Assembly: GCA_031772625.1 (NCBI GenBank)
Contig: CM062815.1
Location: 918,126,979 to 918,190,978, forward strand
Length of the DNA: 64,000 bases
Reading direction: 5' to 3'
Origin: Pinus tabuliformis
Taxonomy: Eukaryota; Streptophyta; Pinopsida; Pinales; Pinaceae
In this document: in pieces, positions 1 through 10,985 of the stretch
How positions within the stretch are numbered: the stretch's first letter is position 1
How the letters are laid out: each line of letters starts with the position of its first letter
The notes under the pieces: model-generated
What the model saw: only the letters and a program-made list of their open reading frames with translations
Told to the model about the DNA's origin: nothing
Database searches by the model: none
Program-made: the position numbers and the translations under genes

Positions 1-339
1 TTGTGGGCCCTGTTGGTGTTAGTTGGAACGTCAACTTCCCGAGGTCGTAATTTTGGAATACATTCTTTATTGGGTGTGTACAATACCTCATTAGAAATAT
101 CTATCTGAGGAAAATAAATTTTTACTAAAAACCCCTGTTGTGGGCTATGCATTTTCCCCTTTTCCAAAAGAACTTCGTTTAGGGCCTCAAAATGGCTCCA
201 AAACTTTAGGACTAAAAAAACTGCCAAAAACAAAAACTACCAAAATAGGAAATTATGCTAGAAATTACGAAGCTAAAAAGAAAACATGTTGGATGTCCAA
301 GTGGAATAGGTGGGTGGCCACCTATATCCACCTGGATCA
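1..339 (-). repeat. Partial 3' LTR of the family-1 gypsy copy
   Basis: On the minus strand it begins TGATCCAGGTGGATAT like the LTRs at 4468 and 7209. It keeps recognisable blocks around the GGGCCTCAAAATGGCTCC segment and the GTGGGCCC segment at the window edge. It is much more diverged from the other copies than they are from each other, so it is an older copy. Confidence 0.75.
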
Positions 340-540
340 TTCCTCCCCCTTAGGAAGCATTGGTCCCCATTGCGTTGAGTGCTTTTATGAGACGGGGAAA
401 CTTCTGTTGAATTTGGTCCCTAGTGAGCCACTTGCCTTGGTGCAAGAACTGGCCATCTTTGACAACTCAATACAATTGGATTCTTTGTTGGAGATTGTTT
501 TTAATTTGTATTTCTATGATTCAATCAGTTGTGGCTAGCT

Positions 541-800
541 CGATGTAATCTAGATTGAGCGTTGTTGGTGTCCGCTTCTCAACAATGTCTAATGTGGCCA
601 ACAATGGTGGAAAGTATGGCCGAAGGTGGTCCACATTGAATAAGGGGTGCAAGCCAAGGAATGGAGGGATACTTAACTCAAAGTTATTGTCACCCACTAC
701 CTTGGTGATGTTGTAAGGCCCATATCAAAGTGGTCAAAGCTTTTGATGGGCACTAACAAGGAATTCGCAAGGCTGGCTAGTTGTAGGTGAAATTTTTTTA
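541..800 (-). pseudogene. Remnant of Ty3/gypsy integrase C-terminus (GPY/F module)
   Basis: Minus-strand translation shows a block around YGPYNITKVVGDN, then IPPFLGLHPLFNVDHLRPY. This is the C-terminal GPY/F region of Ty3/gypsy integrases. The same block appears as HGPYTSTKATGNN and MFNVDHRRP at the end of the ORF at 5176-7197. Stop codons interrupt it (for example just before YGPY), and the upstream integrase is lost at the copia junction. Not functional. Confidence 0.7.
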
Positions 801-836
801 ATGTTTCAAGTTCTTTAGATTTATATTTCAACAAAT

Positions 837-1332
837 TGTAGGTTTTAACCTCGTACAGAAATTACCTGCATACAAATTTTAAAACATAGAAAATAAACAA
901 TAGTGAGATAATAACACATATAGAAAATATACACAGATATTTGCCCTTGGATCCCAAAACCAGGACTAAACTTGATTTTTCATTATGTTCCTTTCAATGT
1001 TACAATACATATTAATACATGCCAAAGCATACAATACCATGGACCGAAAAGAATCGCGTCCAAAACCATGTGTGAAAACCATGCACAAAACCATATGTAG
1101 GTCTGCCAAACCTAATATACGGTCCAAATTTGTTTTCCCCATGGCGTTGCCCCGAACCCCGTAGAGGGGGGCTACCCACCCCCCTTAACCCCTTGGACAG
1201 GGGGGGCTTCCTCCCCCATTGTCACCCCCCCCACTGTGCAATCGGCGCAATGAAAGGGGGGCTCTGCCCCCCCTCTAACCCTCCAGTTAACTAGGTTAGC
1301 TACTCATGGAAAGAATATAACACAACCCAAAA
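837..1332 (-). repeat. Copia 3' LTR (left copy)
   Basis: Starts TGTAGGTTTTAACC on the plus strand and ends near CACAACCCAA. It aligns over its length to 8828-9321 with many substitutions and short indels. Both copies contain a low-complexity stretch of C and G runs, here at about 1135-1280. Confidence 0.8.
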
Positions 1333-1381
1333 TTCTCCCACTTGTTGTTTTTTTTCCACAGGGGGCCATAAGAGAGCTTAG

Positions 1382-2980
1382 TCATTTATGCAGCCTTGCA
1401 ACGCCCATTATTTCTCTACACCAAGAGAACTTCTCATAGCTCATAGATTTTGTCAATGCATCTATAGTATTCTTCAAAGTCTCCACCTTTACCAGCAACA
1501 CCTTTTCGTCTTCTATCATATCCCTCACAAAGTGATATTGAACATCAATGTGCTTTGTCTTTGAATGATAAGCAGGGTTCTTTTCCAAGAAAATTTCACT
1601 TTGGCTGTTACGGTATATACTTATAGCTCCTTGTACTAACCCCATACTTGAACACAATCTCTGCAACCAAACTGCTTCCTTGCTTTCATGAGTAGCTACC
1701 ATGTATTTTTCCTCTGTAGTTGATAATACCACTACAAATTATTTCTTAGTCATCGAACTGACTGCACCTCCAAATAGGTTAAACACATACCCACTTGTAG
1801 ATCTTCTCTGATCCATATCTCCAGCCCAGTCTGCATCAACAAAGCCATGGATATCAAAAAATTTGTCCAATCCTTGTCTTCCTTGGTAGCACAAACCATA
1901 ATCAATAGTGCCACACAAATACCTGAAAACCCACTACACTATTGTCCAATGCTCCTTTCCTATTTTTGACATAAACATGCTCAATCCTCCCACTGCATGT
2001 GCAATGTCTGGTCTAGTATAGACCACCGCATACATCAGGCTACCGACTGCACTTGCATATGGAACACAGGACATGTCCTCTTCCTCTTCTTGTGTCATGG
2101 GACATTGTTCATCAGACAACTTTACACCTACAGGAATAGGAACCTTCACTGGTTTAACATCCTGCATATTAAACCTCTGCAGTATTATCTCGACATACTT
2201 ATTCTAGTTTAACCAGAGCTTCCTCTTTGCCCGATATATTTTAATTTCCATGCCCAAAATATAGTTTTTAGAACCAAGATCTTTCATGTCGAATTTGGAG
2301 GACAATTGGGTCTTAAAATCCTGGATAATTTCTTTGTCATTTCCAACTAGCAATATATCATCCACATACAAGACTAGATAAATAACACGATCACCAATTA
2401 ATTTAAAATACACACAGTGATTTGCTTTTCTTTTGTTGAAGCCAAGTCCCCGTATAAATGTATCAAATTTATGATACCACATCCTTGGTGACTGTCTTAA
2501 ACCATACAGAGACTTCTTTAACTTGCATACCGGTTCTTTCTTACCCTTCACCGCAAAGCCTTTAGGTTTCTTCATGTAGATATCCTCTTCTAGATCCCCA
2601 TGAAGAAATGATGTCTTCACATCGATCTGTTCTACCTCAAAATCAAAAGCAACAACAACAAATAAAAGTAATCTAATAGAAGCTACCTTGGCAACAAGAG
2701 AAAAAATATCACCAAAATCAATTCCCAACACCTGGGAATATCCTTTTGCTACCAACCGAGATTTGTATTTCTCCACCTTTCATTCTCCATTTGTCTTCTT
2801 CTTGAACACCCATTTGTTGCCAATGGGTTTCCTTCCAGCTGGCAACTCCACTAGATCCCAAGCCTCATTTTTGTGCAAATATGCCATTTCATCATCCATG
2901 GCCTCTTTCTAGAGTTTTCCATCTTCTGAATCTACTGCTTCCTTCATAGTTATGGGATCATCATCAGTAATAGATAAAGA
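1382..2980 (-). pseudogene. Copia reverse transcriptase and RNase H, broken
   Basis: In element order (right to left) the frame shows the RT fingers and palm, including KSRLVAKGYSQ, the catalytic YVDD within LVLYVDDILLVGN (about 2345-2380), then SLMYAVVYTRPDIAHAVG and the copia RNase H with DADWAGD. The tail SKTKHIDVQYHFVRD is also typical of copia RNase H. In-frame stops near 2774, 2204, 1934 and 1735 break it into four open pieces. In a live element this would copy genomic RNA into DNA; here it is a pseudogene. Confidence 0.88.
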
Positions 2981-4467
2981 AAAATTTGAACAGAAAGCAG
3001 ATGTACTATACCTTTCTGGCTGCCTTCTTTCTTGAACTGATCTTCTCACAACCGAAGTTTGTGGCTCTTCATCTTTTGATTCCTCTTCTACTCTAGAGTC
3101 TGATTCTTCCTCCTTTAGCTCAAACTCTATCTTCTCAGGTTCCTTTTATGGGACTTCATGTTTAATAACATTTTTCACCTCTCTGAACACCACATCTCGG
3201 TTGTACACAACCTTCCTTGTTACTGGGTTCCAAAGCTTATAACCCTTTAAACCATCCTTATACCCAATAAAGATGCACTTTTCAGATTTACTATCCAACT
3301 TTGTTCTTTTCTCCTTTGGAACATGTACATATGCATCACATCCAAATGCCCTCAGATGTGAAAGAGAGGGTTTCTTACCAGTCCATACCTCTTGTGGAGT
3401 CTTATCCTCAAATGCTGATGAAGGTGATATGTTGACCAAGTAACATGTTGTCTCCACCACCTCTGCCCAGAATTCCTATCCTAACCTGACACCACTGAGC
3501 ATGCTTCTTGCCATTTCCATCAATGTCTTGTTCATTCTTTCTGCAACTCCAGTTTGCTCAGGAGTGTATGGAATAGTCTTATATCATTCCACACCACACT
3601 TCTTACAGAATTATTCAAATTCCTTGCTGCAAAACTCTCCAGTGTTATCTATCCTCGACACCTTTATCTTCTTCTCTATCTGGTTTTCCACCAGAGCCTT
3701 AAATTCTTTAAACCTGTCAAAGACTTCAGATTTCTTCTTGAGGAAATATATCCATGTATTCCTTGAGAAGTCATCTATAAATGATACATAGTACATAGAC
3801 TTACCCAATGATGGAACCTTCACAAGTCCAAACACATCACTGTGCACAAGCTCTAATATATGTTTCGCCCTCTTACCACCAAAGGGGAGACTCACCCGAT
3901 TCTGCTTCCCATATACACAATTTTCATAGAAATCAAAATCTAGAGAGCTATTAGTCATACCTTCTACCATACCTTTACCATGAAGTATTCGAAGGCCCTT
4001 CTCTCCAATATGTCCAAGCCTTTGATGCCATAGCATGGTATTTTCTCCAGAGACCACTATATTTTCTGCTCCACTTTCAGGAACCACAAAAATGTTGCAC
4101 CCATCAATAACAGTGCTACCTTGTAGCTTGTACAAAGTTCCAATCTGAACTCCCCGCATCAATACCAGTGCTCCCAGAACCATCTTACAGGTATCCTTTT
4201 CGAACATTGTTTTTACACGTGCATCATCCAACTTTCTTACAGAAATCAGATTTCTGGCCAATGTAGGAATATCCAGAACACCCAGAAGTGTTCTAACCCT
4301 TCCACCTTGCAACTTCAACTTTACTTTTCCGCGACCAATGATTCTAGCCTTCTTATCATCCCCTAAGAAGGCATCACCACCATTGTATTTCTCATACTTG
4401 CAGAACCACTCTCTATGGGGAGTGAAGTGAAAGGATGCACCTGAGTCAATCAACCATGCCTCATGAT
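2981..4467 (-). pseudogene. Copia protease tail, pre-integrase and integrase, broken
   Basis: The piece at 3611-4453 starts at the protease active site (LIDSGASFHFT) and continues through the pre-integrase motif LWHQRLGHIGEKG. It then enters the integrase core with catalytic Asp in HSDVFG and a second in RIDNTGEF, normally DNGGEF. After a stop near 3611 the frame resumes with GVAERMNKT, which holds the catalytic Glu. The block at 3146-3460 is the usual downstream integrase region (HLRAFGCDAYVHVPKEKR, then GYKLWNP). Its 5' neighbour was separated by the gypsy insertion at 4468, which split the gene just before the protease site. Confidence 0.87.
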
Positions 4468-5134
4468 TGATCCAGGTGGATATTGGTGGCCACCTGCCAA
4501 GTCCACCTGGACCCCTACCATTGTCTTTCTCAGCATTTTCAGTTTCCTTAATTGTAGCACAGTTTACTATTTTTAGCAGTTTTTCGGGTCCTGAACTTCC
4601 GGAGCCATTTTGAGGCCCTAAACGACGTTTTTTTTTGGAATTCTGGGGCGACCGAGCCCAATGTTGCCTCCCAAAGTGGTAGTACTCGGATAGATCTTTC
4701 TAACGAGCTATCGTACGCGTCAAACGGAGATCGTATGCCAAAGTTACGACCCCGGGAAATTGATGTACCAATTTACCCAAACGGGGCCCACAATTTGGCG
4801 TTTCATCTTCTAGGGTTAGGTTTCGGTATGTGAAGGGTTTTCCATTGTTTCTCAACAATAAATAGGCCTTCGAGCCTCATTGTAATACAGTTCGGAATAG
4901 TTCAGAGGCATGTAGCCGCCACATCTCTTCTCAGAGATAAGCTACCATCGCCCTAGCTGGTTTCTTTCCATTTTTGTTTGTAAGCATATTTCAGTATTTT
5001 ACAGTAATGAAATGAAGTATTATTTCCGCTGCATCTTTGTTTATTTCCGTTGCATCTTTGTGTATATGGTTATCACATCTCTGTATTTATGGTTATCTCT
5101 GTAATCTATTGCGTTCCTGTCTAAATCCGGATCA
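4468..5134 (+). repeat. 5' LTR of the Gag-protease gypsy element
   Basis: 667 bp, TGATCC...GGATCA. An AT-rich CAACAATAAATAGG near 4855-4866 is the best TATA-like candidate. It pairs with 7209-7875. Confidence 0.92.
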
Positions 5135-5135
5135 G

Positions 5136-5147
5136 TGGTATCAGAGC
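5136..5147 (+). promoter_or_regulatory. Primer binding site, initiator Met-tRNA type
   Basis: TGGTATCAGAGC lies one base after the 5' LTR. It is the standard plant LTR-retrotransposon site complementary to the 3' end of initiator methionine tRNA, and fixes the plus orientation. Confidence 0.92.
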
Positions 5148-5175
5148 GGTCTGCTTTTTCTCTGTTTTTCTTTGC

Positions 5176-7197
5176 ATGTCCCCAACGAGGTCGGGATATA
5201 AGGAGTTAGGGCTTGAACTGGTCGAACCTTTGCAAGACCAGCCTCGAAAATCCCGACGGCCTCCCATGGCGGATGAGAAGAAAGACGAGGGGGCAGGAGA
5301 TCCTATCAAAATCTTGCTCGAAGAAGCCCTCAAGCGACAACGGAACGCGATGATGGATAGCTTTGCGCAGATCCTTCAACGGCTACCCAGAGGCAACGCA
5401 TCGGCTTCCAACAACGACTCTGGAAACTCCACGCTGTTTAAGGTACAAGTTAATTTTGAAATTCCCATCTTCGAGGGTCAAATAGACGCAGATGCCATAG
5501 ATAAATGGTTAAATCTGCTAGATGGGTATTTTTCTGTTCACGAATTTTCAAGTCGGGAAAAGATTGTTTTCTCTCTTCTCAAAGCAGCCCCCCACGTCAA
5601 GGACTGGTGGGAAACCTACTGCGAGCAGAAGGATGAAAGTACAGGCTCACTATTTTCAGCCGCACCCACTTGGAATGACTTCCGGGATGCCATCAAGGAG
5701 CAGTACTACCCTGTCGGAAGCTATGAGGACAAATACATCAAATGGACCACACTGCGGCAGGGACGAGACCAAGATGTGCCAGAGTTCACAAACATTTTTC
5801 ATACCCTTCGCACACAGTTGGGTATCAAAGATTTTGAGCTGCATCTAGTACTCAAATACCGCAGCTTCCTACACAGATACATCCAGGAAGAGATGGTGTT
5901 CTTGAACATCCCCTCACTCGGCACAGCATACCAATACGCTGTCAAAATCGAGCAAAAGTTCAAACAGAAGAAGCGAGACTTTGGATCTGCAAATCCGAAG
6001 CCCAAAGGACAAAGCCAAGGCGGGGTGACCCAAGACAACCCGTCAAAGCCACAAGAAAAGAACAACACCATGAAGCCGAAGAAGGACACAGGGAAGTGGT
6101 GTGAGTTCCACAAGAGTCCCACTCATAACACAAGTGAGTGTCGGACCAAGCAGTCGCTGGTGGCCGAGTTGAAGGCTTCCGAATCAGATGCATGTTCCGA
6201 TCCTGAGCCAGAACCCGACAAGGGGAATGGAAAAGGGAAGCAGATCATTGATGCGGATCCCAGCGCCACTGTTGCCACTGCCAAGATCAAGAAAAATGAG
6301 CCCGAAGATCCAGAGGAGGGGGAGCGTCTTTTCCACTCACAGATGTGGGTGAAGGGTTCACCGCTGCGATTCATTGTCGACAGTGGTAGCCAAAAGAACC
6401 TTGTTTCAGCAGAGGTCGTGAAGCGGTTGGGCCTACCGACTACACCACACCCACAGCCGTACAGTATCGGGTGGCTTCATGAAGGACGAGATCTGAAAGT
6501 TTGCCAGCAGTGCCGCCTTCCCTACAGCATCAAGCCCTTCACAGACGAGGTATTGTGTGATGTTACACCTCTGGATGTTTGTGATATATTATTGGGCCAA
6601 CCATACTTGTGGAGGCGACATGCTGTGTATGAGTCAAGGCCTCGCGCTGTCATTATTTCTTTGGGTGATTCATTATACAGGATACCAGAGGTAGCCCCAC
6701 CTACCGCCACATCTTTGATCACCACCAAGAAAGGCAGCAAGCTCATATCACAGACCAGGAAATTCATCTGTCTGGTTCACTCCCAAAGTAAGGGGAAGAT
6801 CGTTGCTACATCCATGACCCCTGCAAAGGGTTCCTATACACAGCAGCAGCAGCAAAGGGATACGGTCATAACAAAACACAGGAACAACTTCTCCTCACCC
6901 ACATGGGTACCACACAAGTTTCAGGTGGGAAACAAAGTCTGGGTGCATCGACAGAAAGAACGCCTTACCAGAACCCATCAGAAACTCAGACCACTCCGAC
7001 ATGGTCCTTACACCAGTACCAAGGCTACAGGAAACAATGCTTTGAAGCACAGCCTTCCTCCATTCCTTCACTTGCACCGAATGTTCAATGTGGACCATCG
7101 TCGACCATGCTTCCCACCATCACTGGACACATCAAAGATTGCAGGACAAGTTCAGCAGATGGAGGAACTCAACGCAATGGGGACCATTGCTTCCTAA
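5176..7197 (+). CDS. Gag-protease polyprotein fused to an integrase tail (673 aa, intact)
   Basis: One open frame starts 41 bp after the 5' LTR and stops at the polypurine tract. In order: a basic, charged N-terminus; a Gag capsid-like region (about residues 90-270, including WWETY); a zinc-knuckle variant C-x2-H-x4-H-x4-C (CEFHKSPTHNTSEC, about 310); and a retropepsin with active site FIVDSGSQKNLVS and the ILLGQPYLW motif. It then jumps to an integrase C-terminal GPY/F tail (VWVHRQKE, HGPY, MFNVDHRRP). RT, RNase H and the integrase catalytic core are missing, probably by an internal deletion that kept the frame. An open ORF in a roughly 98%-LTR element suggests the Gag-protease is still useful or only recently stopped being so. 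Replication would need RT and integrase from relatives. Confidence 0.9.
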   Translation: MSPTRSGYKELGLELVEPLQDQPRKSRRPPMADEKKDEGAGDPIKILLEEALKRQRNAMMDSFAQILQRLPRGNASASNNDSGNSTLFKVQVNFEIPIFEGQIDADAIDKWLNLLDGYFSVHEFSSREKIVFSLLKAAPHVKDWWETYCEQKDESTGSLFSAAPTWNDFRDAIKEQYYPVGSYEDKYIKWTTLRQGRDQDVPEFTNIFHTLRTQLGIKDFELHLVLKYRSFLHRYIQEEMVFLNIPSLGTAYQYAVKIEQKFKQKKRDFGSANPKPKGQSQGGVTQDNPSKPQEKNNTMKPKKDTGKWCEFHKSPTHNTSECRTKQSLVAELKASESDACSDPEPEPDKGNGKGKQIIDADPSATVATAKIKKNEPEDPEEGERLFHSQMWVKGSPLRFIVDSGSQKNLVSAEVVKRLGLPTTPHPQPYSIGWLHEGRDLKVCQQCRLPYSIKPFTDEVLCDVTPLDVCDILLGQPYLWRRHAVYESRPRAVIISLGDSLYRIPEVAPPTATSLITTKKGSKLISQTRKFICLVHSQSKGKIVATSMTPAKGSYTQQQQQRDTVITKHRNNFSSPTWVPHKFQVGNKVWVHRQKERLTRTHQKLRPLRHGPYTSTKATGNNALKHSLPPFLHLHRMFNVDHRRPCFPPSLDTSKIAGQVQQMEELNAMGTIAS

Positions 7198-7208
7198 GGG
7201 GGGAGGAA
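7196..7208 (+). promoter_or_regulatory. Polypurine tract
   Basis: AAGGGGGGAGGAA abuts the 3' LTR and overlaps the stop codon of the ORF. It primes plus-strand DNA synthesis. The same tract is at 340-352 (complement) in the older copy. Confidence 0.9.
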
Positions 7209-7875
7209 TGATCCAGGTGGATATTGGTGGCCACCTGCCAAGTCCACCTGGACCCCCACCATTGTCTTTCTCAGCATTTTCAGTTTCCTTAATTGTAGCA
7301 CAGTTTACTATTTTTAGCAGTTTTTCGGGTCCTGAACTTCCAGAGCCGTTTTGAGGCCCTAAACGACGTTTTTTTTTGGAATTCTGGGGCGACCAAGCCC
7401 TATGTTGCCTCCCAAAGTGGTATTACTCGGATAGATCTTTCTAACGAGCTATCGTACGCGTCAAACAGAGATCGTATGCCAAAGTTACGACCCCGGGAAA
7501 TTGATGTACCAATTTACCCAAACGGGGCCCACAATTTGGCGTTTCATCTTCTAGGGTTAGGTTTCAGTATGTGAAGGGTTTTCCATTGTTTCTCAACAAT
7601 AAATAGGCCTTCGAGCCTCATTGTAATACAGTTCGGAACAGTTCAGAGGCATGTAGCCGCCACATCTCTTCTCAGAGATAAGCTACCATCGCCCTAGCTG
7701 GTTTCTTTCCATTTCTGTTTGTAAGCATATTTCAGTATTTTACAGTAATGAAATGAAGTATTATTTCCGCTGCATCTTTGTTTATTTCCGCTGCATCTTT
7801 GTGTATATGGTTATCGCATCTCTGTATTTATGGTTATCTCTATAATCTATTGCGTTCCTGTCTAAATCCGGATCA
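7209..7875 (+). repeat. 3' LTR of the Gag-protease gypsy element
   Basis: 667 bp, same length as the 5' LTR with 13 differences and no indel that I can see. Confidence 0.92.
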
Positions 7876-8705
7876 TGTGTACTTGAAGAAACCAAGTACA
7901 CATCCTCACCTTCATTTGAGGTGGTTTTCACCTATGAAAAAGGAGCATCATTAGATCCCTTTCCTTTGTCAGGATCTTTGGAGTTACAGTCCCTTTTGTA
8001 GTGCCCTTCCTTTCTGCATTTCCAGCACACCACCTTTATAGGTTTTCCTGGAGATTTAGATCTCCCTTTAGATTTAGATCTGCTACTCGATAACTTATTT
8101 TTGTTTCTGTTCTGGGACCGTCTTCATACTGATAAGGAATCACCATTTTGTCTCTCCATATTTTTCTGGCTCATCTCCTCCGTCAACAATGATGAGACTA
8201 TTTCATCAAACTGTAAGGCAGTTGCATTAACCAGACTATCCCACGAATTTGGTAGAGAACACAACAAACTGATGTGCTTATCTTCATCTGAAATTTTAAT
8301 ATCAACAAATAATATCTGACTTACCATAGTATTAAATGTGTTCAGATGCTCTGTCATCGAGTCTCCATCTTTCATCTTCAGGTTATACAACTTTTTCCGT
8401 AGGAACAGTTTATTCACCAGAGACTTAGATTGGTACAAAGTCCCTAACTTGTCCCACAAAGCCTTCATCATAGCTTCCCCTTATACATTCAGAAATACTG
8501 AATCTGAGACACACAATCGTATTGTGCTCTTTGCCTTCTGATCCAACTTCTTTGATTCTTCATTGGACACTCCCGTTGGTTTAGTACTCGGATCTACCGA
8601 GATCCACTGATCTTTATCCACAAATAGATCCTCCATCTTGAGTTTCCATAACTCAAAAATCTGATCATTAAATGTCTCGATCTCTATCTTTCCACTGCTT
8701 GCCAT
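7876..8705 (-). pseudogene. Copia Gag, broken
   Basis: The frame starts at 8705 with MASSGKIEIETFNDQ and breaks at a stop near 8481. It resumes 8471-8124 with the usual copia Gag body (LWDKLGTLYQSKSLVNKL, then LNTFNTMVSQ and LCSLPNSWDSLV). Further on, about 7990-8040, a CCHC zinc knuckle is visible (CWKCRKEGHYKRDC). The protein would form the particle and bind RNA. Stops at about 8480 and 8124 and the downstream gypsy insertion inactivate it. This Gag organisation resembles the Tnt1/Tork group. Confidence 0.85.
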
Positions 8706-8813
8706 CCTCTTTCACCACTAGAAACAATTCCAGAGATCTCCCAATGAACAAGGTCTACCACATGCCTGAGAGAAACCCCTCAGCAACAAAGGCATCCCCT
8801 TGAAGCTAAAATA

Positions 8814-8825
8814 GATCTGATACCA
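8814..8825 (-). promoter_or_regulatory. Copia primer binding site
   Basis: The complement reads TGGTATCAGATC, two bases inside the right-hand LTR. It is a Met-tRNA-type site with one change from the common TGGTATCAGAGC, and fixes the minus orientation. Confidence 0.82.
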
Positions 8826-8827
8826 AA

Positions 8828-9321
8828 TGTAGGTCTTAACCCCGTACAAAAATTACTTGCTTATGAATTCTAAAAGATAGAAAATAAATAATAGCAAGAG
8901 AATAACACATAAATCAAATATACACAAAGATTTTCCCCTAGATCCCAAAACTGGGATTATTAGCTTGATTTTTCATTTTGTTCCTTTCAATTTTACAATA
9001 CATATTTATACATGCCAAAGCATCCAATACCATGGACCGAAAACCATCGCATCTAAAACCATGTGCGAAAACCATGCACAAAACCATAGGTAGGTCCTCC
9101 CAACCTAATATAGGGTCCAAAAAAAAAATCCCCGAGGTGTTGCCCCGGACCCCGTAGAGGGGAGCTACCTACCCTCCTCAAACCCCCTAGACAGGGGGGG
9201 CTGCCGCCCCCCTTATGACCCCCCCCCCCCCCCGCTGGACAATCGACACAAAGAAGGGGGGTCTCCGCCCCTCAGTTAAGTAGGTTAGCTATTCATGGAA
9301 AGAATATAATGCAACCCAACA
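8828..9321 (-). repeat. Copia 5' LTR (right copy)
   Basis: Starts TGTAGGTCTTAACC and ends about CAACCCAACA on the plus strand. It pairs with 837-1332 and contains a run of consecutive C near 9220-9233. Confidence 0.8.
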
Positions 9322-10687
9322 CATGTGAAGGAAATACCTGAATGTTACAATATGATGAACATAACCTATCATCACAAAGTGACGTGCAAAGCCTGGTATT
9401 GCAACATGACATACAAAAGCCCAACATAGAAATGTGATGAACAAAACTCAATTTCATAATATCTGAACCTATTGACAGTGCTCAATACTGTCAACATACA
9501 GAGGGTCTCCCCAATGTGAAGTCTCAATTCGACCTCACACCATTTGGAGTAGGAGCCCCATCCAGAGTATCGACTTGGCCACCATAACCCTAATCTTTTC
9601 CTTGGCTTCAAGGTATAACAGAAGATACTACACACATATCCTTTGAAATCGACAAGTAAGTTGACATTATGAAACACAAATTGTAACACGTAAAAGGAGA
9701 CTTTTACGAGGGGGGTCTAAAGAGTAAGTTTTTGGAATAAAAGTAATAGTACTAATCTAAGAGAGGCACACGAGAGGAATGAAATATCTTTTAGTTATCT
9801 AGCGAAATAGTTCACATAGACACAATGATCATTAAAGAAACCACAAGAAATATTCAACAAGATGAGTACGAAAGAAAATGAAATAGTTCAATTTCTTTAG
9901 TACGTATGAACATAACACATAAAAAAAACATATAAATAATAGTCTTACAATAGTCACAATACATACATGAAAATGCATTGGCTCAATGTGCTCTTGATAA
10001 TTAAGTGAAAGATCCAAGTACACAGTTACAATGGTGAGCCACTAGCTCTAGTAGTGGAAGATTAAGTCACTTATTGATTCTTCAAGGAATGATCTTCTCT
10101 CCTATGTCAAGCTAGAGAAGCCAAATCTATCTCTCGAAAGATGAAGCCTCCAGAAGGCATTTGCTTGAGTTATGAGGTTTCTTTTATAACAAGAGGAAGG
10201 ACCTTTCATCTCCCCTTATGACTCTTGAGCTATCCTCATGAATCTTGGACTCCTAAATGACTTTTCAACTTCTATAAGGCTATTTTTTCCACATGTGACT
10301 TTTCATATTCCAAATCTGATTCTTTCACTTCCACACATTACATTTTTTCATTTTCCTTAGATAATACATCATTACATACACAAATGATGTGGCAAGACAC
10401 ATTGGCACATATGACATTGTGATGACACTTGCATAGGGCTGATTTGGCATTGATGACATAGGACTTCATGATGATGTGGCAATGCCAAGCTACTCTCTTA
10501 TTGCTTTATATTCAACTTCACCATCCAAGGGGTCTTGGATCATCATTGATACCTTCTTAGTCATCATGGAATGTCATTAATCTATCTTAGTTTAGCATGT
10601 GATTCATGTCTTCATGATGGTTATTCTTTGTGCTTCTTCCTTGCAAGTGCTTCTTTGCTCCTTCTCCTTGGTTTCTTCCTTGAGAAT
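9322..10687. other. No recognisable feature
   Basis: AT-rich sequence with no ORF that resembles a known family and no LTR pair that I can find. It could be old intergenic DNA or badly decayed retrotransposon. Confidence 0.5.
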
Positions 10688-10985
10688 TGATCTGAACTTA
10701 AATAGGAACACAAAAAATTACAGATATAACCATAAATACAAAGATGCAGTAGAAATAACACTTCATTTCATTAATATCAAATACTAAAATAAGCTTACAA
10801 ACAGAATGGAAATAAACTAGCTCATGTGATGGTGGCTTATCTCTGAGAAGAGATGTGGCTGCTACAGGCCACTAACCTATGTTACAATGAGGATCAAAGC
10901 CCTATTTATTATTGAGAAACAAAGGAAAACACTAAACATCCAAAAACCTAACCCTAGGAGATGAAGCACCAAAACTATGGGCCCC
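10688..10985 (-). repeat. Family-1 LTR fragment, cut by element A
   Basis: The reverse complement matches the last half of the 667-bp LTR at 4468, including the AAATAGG, TTGTTTCTCAATAATAAA and CTAGGGTTAGG blocks. It starts with the TGATC end at 10688 and stops abruptly at GGGCCCC, where element A's LTR begins. No primer site is visible on its left. Its other half should lie beyond the right end of A, outside the window. Confidence 0.75.

Larger units (their letters stand above)
1..836 (-). mobile_element. Decayed Ty3/gypsy element, 3' end only (family 1)
   Basis: The window opens inside a diverged copy of the LTR family seen intact at 4468-7875. Read on the minus strand it gives an integrase C-terminal remnant, then a polypurine tract (complement at 340-352), then the start of a 3' LTR (TGATCC, complement at 334-339). 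The internal part is cut at 837 by the copia LTR, so copia probably inserted here later. The left part of the LTR lies outside the window. Orientation and family come from direct comparison with the nested copy; the age order is inference. Confidence 0.8.
4468..7875 (+). mobile_element. Young non-autonomous Ty3/gypsy element carrying only Gag-protease (family 1)
   Basis: Two 667-bp LTRs (4468-5134, 7209-7875) begin TGATCC and end GGATCA, and I count 13 differences between them, about 98% identity. Between them lie a Met-tRNA-type primer site, one 673-codon ORF and a polypurine tract. There is no reverse transcriptase, RNase H or integrase core. The element sits inside the copia gene near its protease site. 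TCATG occurs at both junctions (4461-4465, 7873-7877), but the right copy overlaps the LTR end, so the target duplication is not clean. Confidence 0.9.
837..9321 (-). mobile_element. Degenerate Ty1/copia element interrupted by a gypsy insertion
   Basis: Two related LTRs (837-1332 and 8828-9321) flank a minus-strand copia coding region. In element order this gives a Met-tRNA-type primer site, gag with a CCHC zinc knuckle, protease, integrase, reverse transcriptase and RNase H. Removing the insertion at 4468-7875 leaves about 5.1 kb, a normal copia length. The sequence resembles the Tork/Tnt1 group. Every domain carries stops or frameshifts and the two LTRs differ clearly, so this is an old, dead copy. 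A convincing target duplication was not found. Confidence 0.88.

Noticed and set aside
140-538. 132-codon plus-strand ORF
   Set aside because: It crosses the LTR/polypurine boundary of a minus-strand gypsy remnant, so it is chance.
4461-4467. TCATG as a target duplication of the nested gypsy element
   Set aside because: The right copy (7873-7877) overlaps the LTR end by three bases, so it is not a clean duplication.
5522-6374. Several ORFs in other frames of the Gag-protease gene
   Set aside because: Shadows of the intact 673-codon frame.
9220-9233. C-run as a structural signal
   Set aside because: Low-complexity part of the copia LTR; the other copy has comparable but different runs.
1-10985. 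One family-1 element with LTRs at 1-339 and 10688-10985 around the copia element
   Set aside because: Orientation would allow it, but 9322-10687 shows no gypsy sequence or primer site, so the link is not supported.
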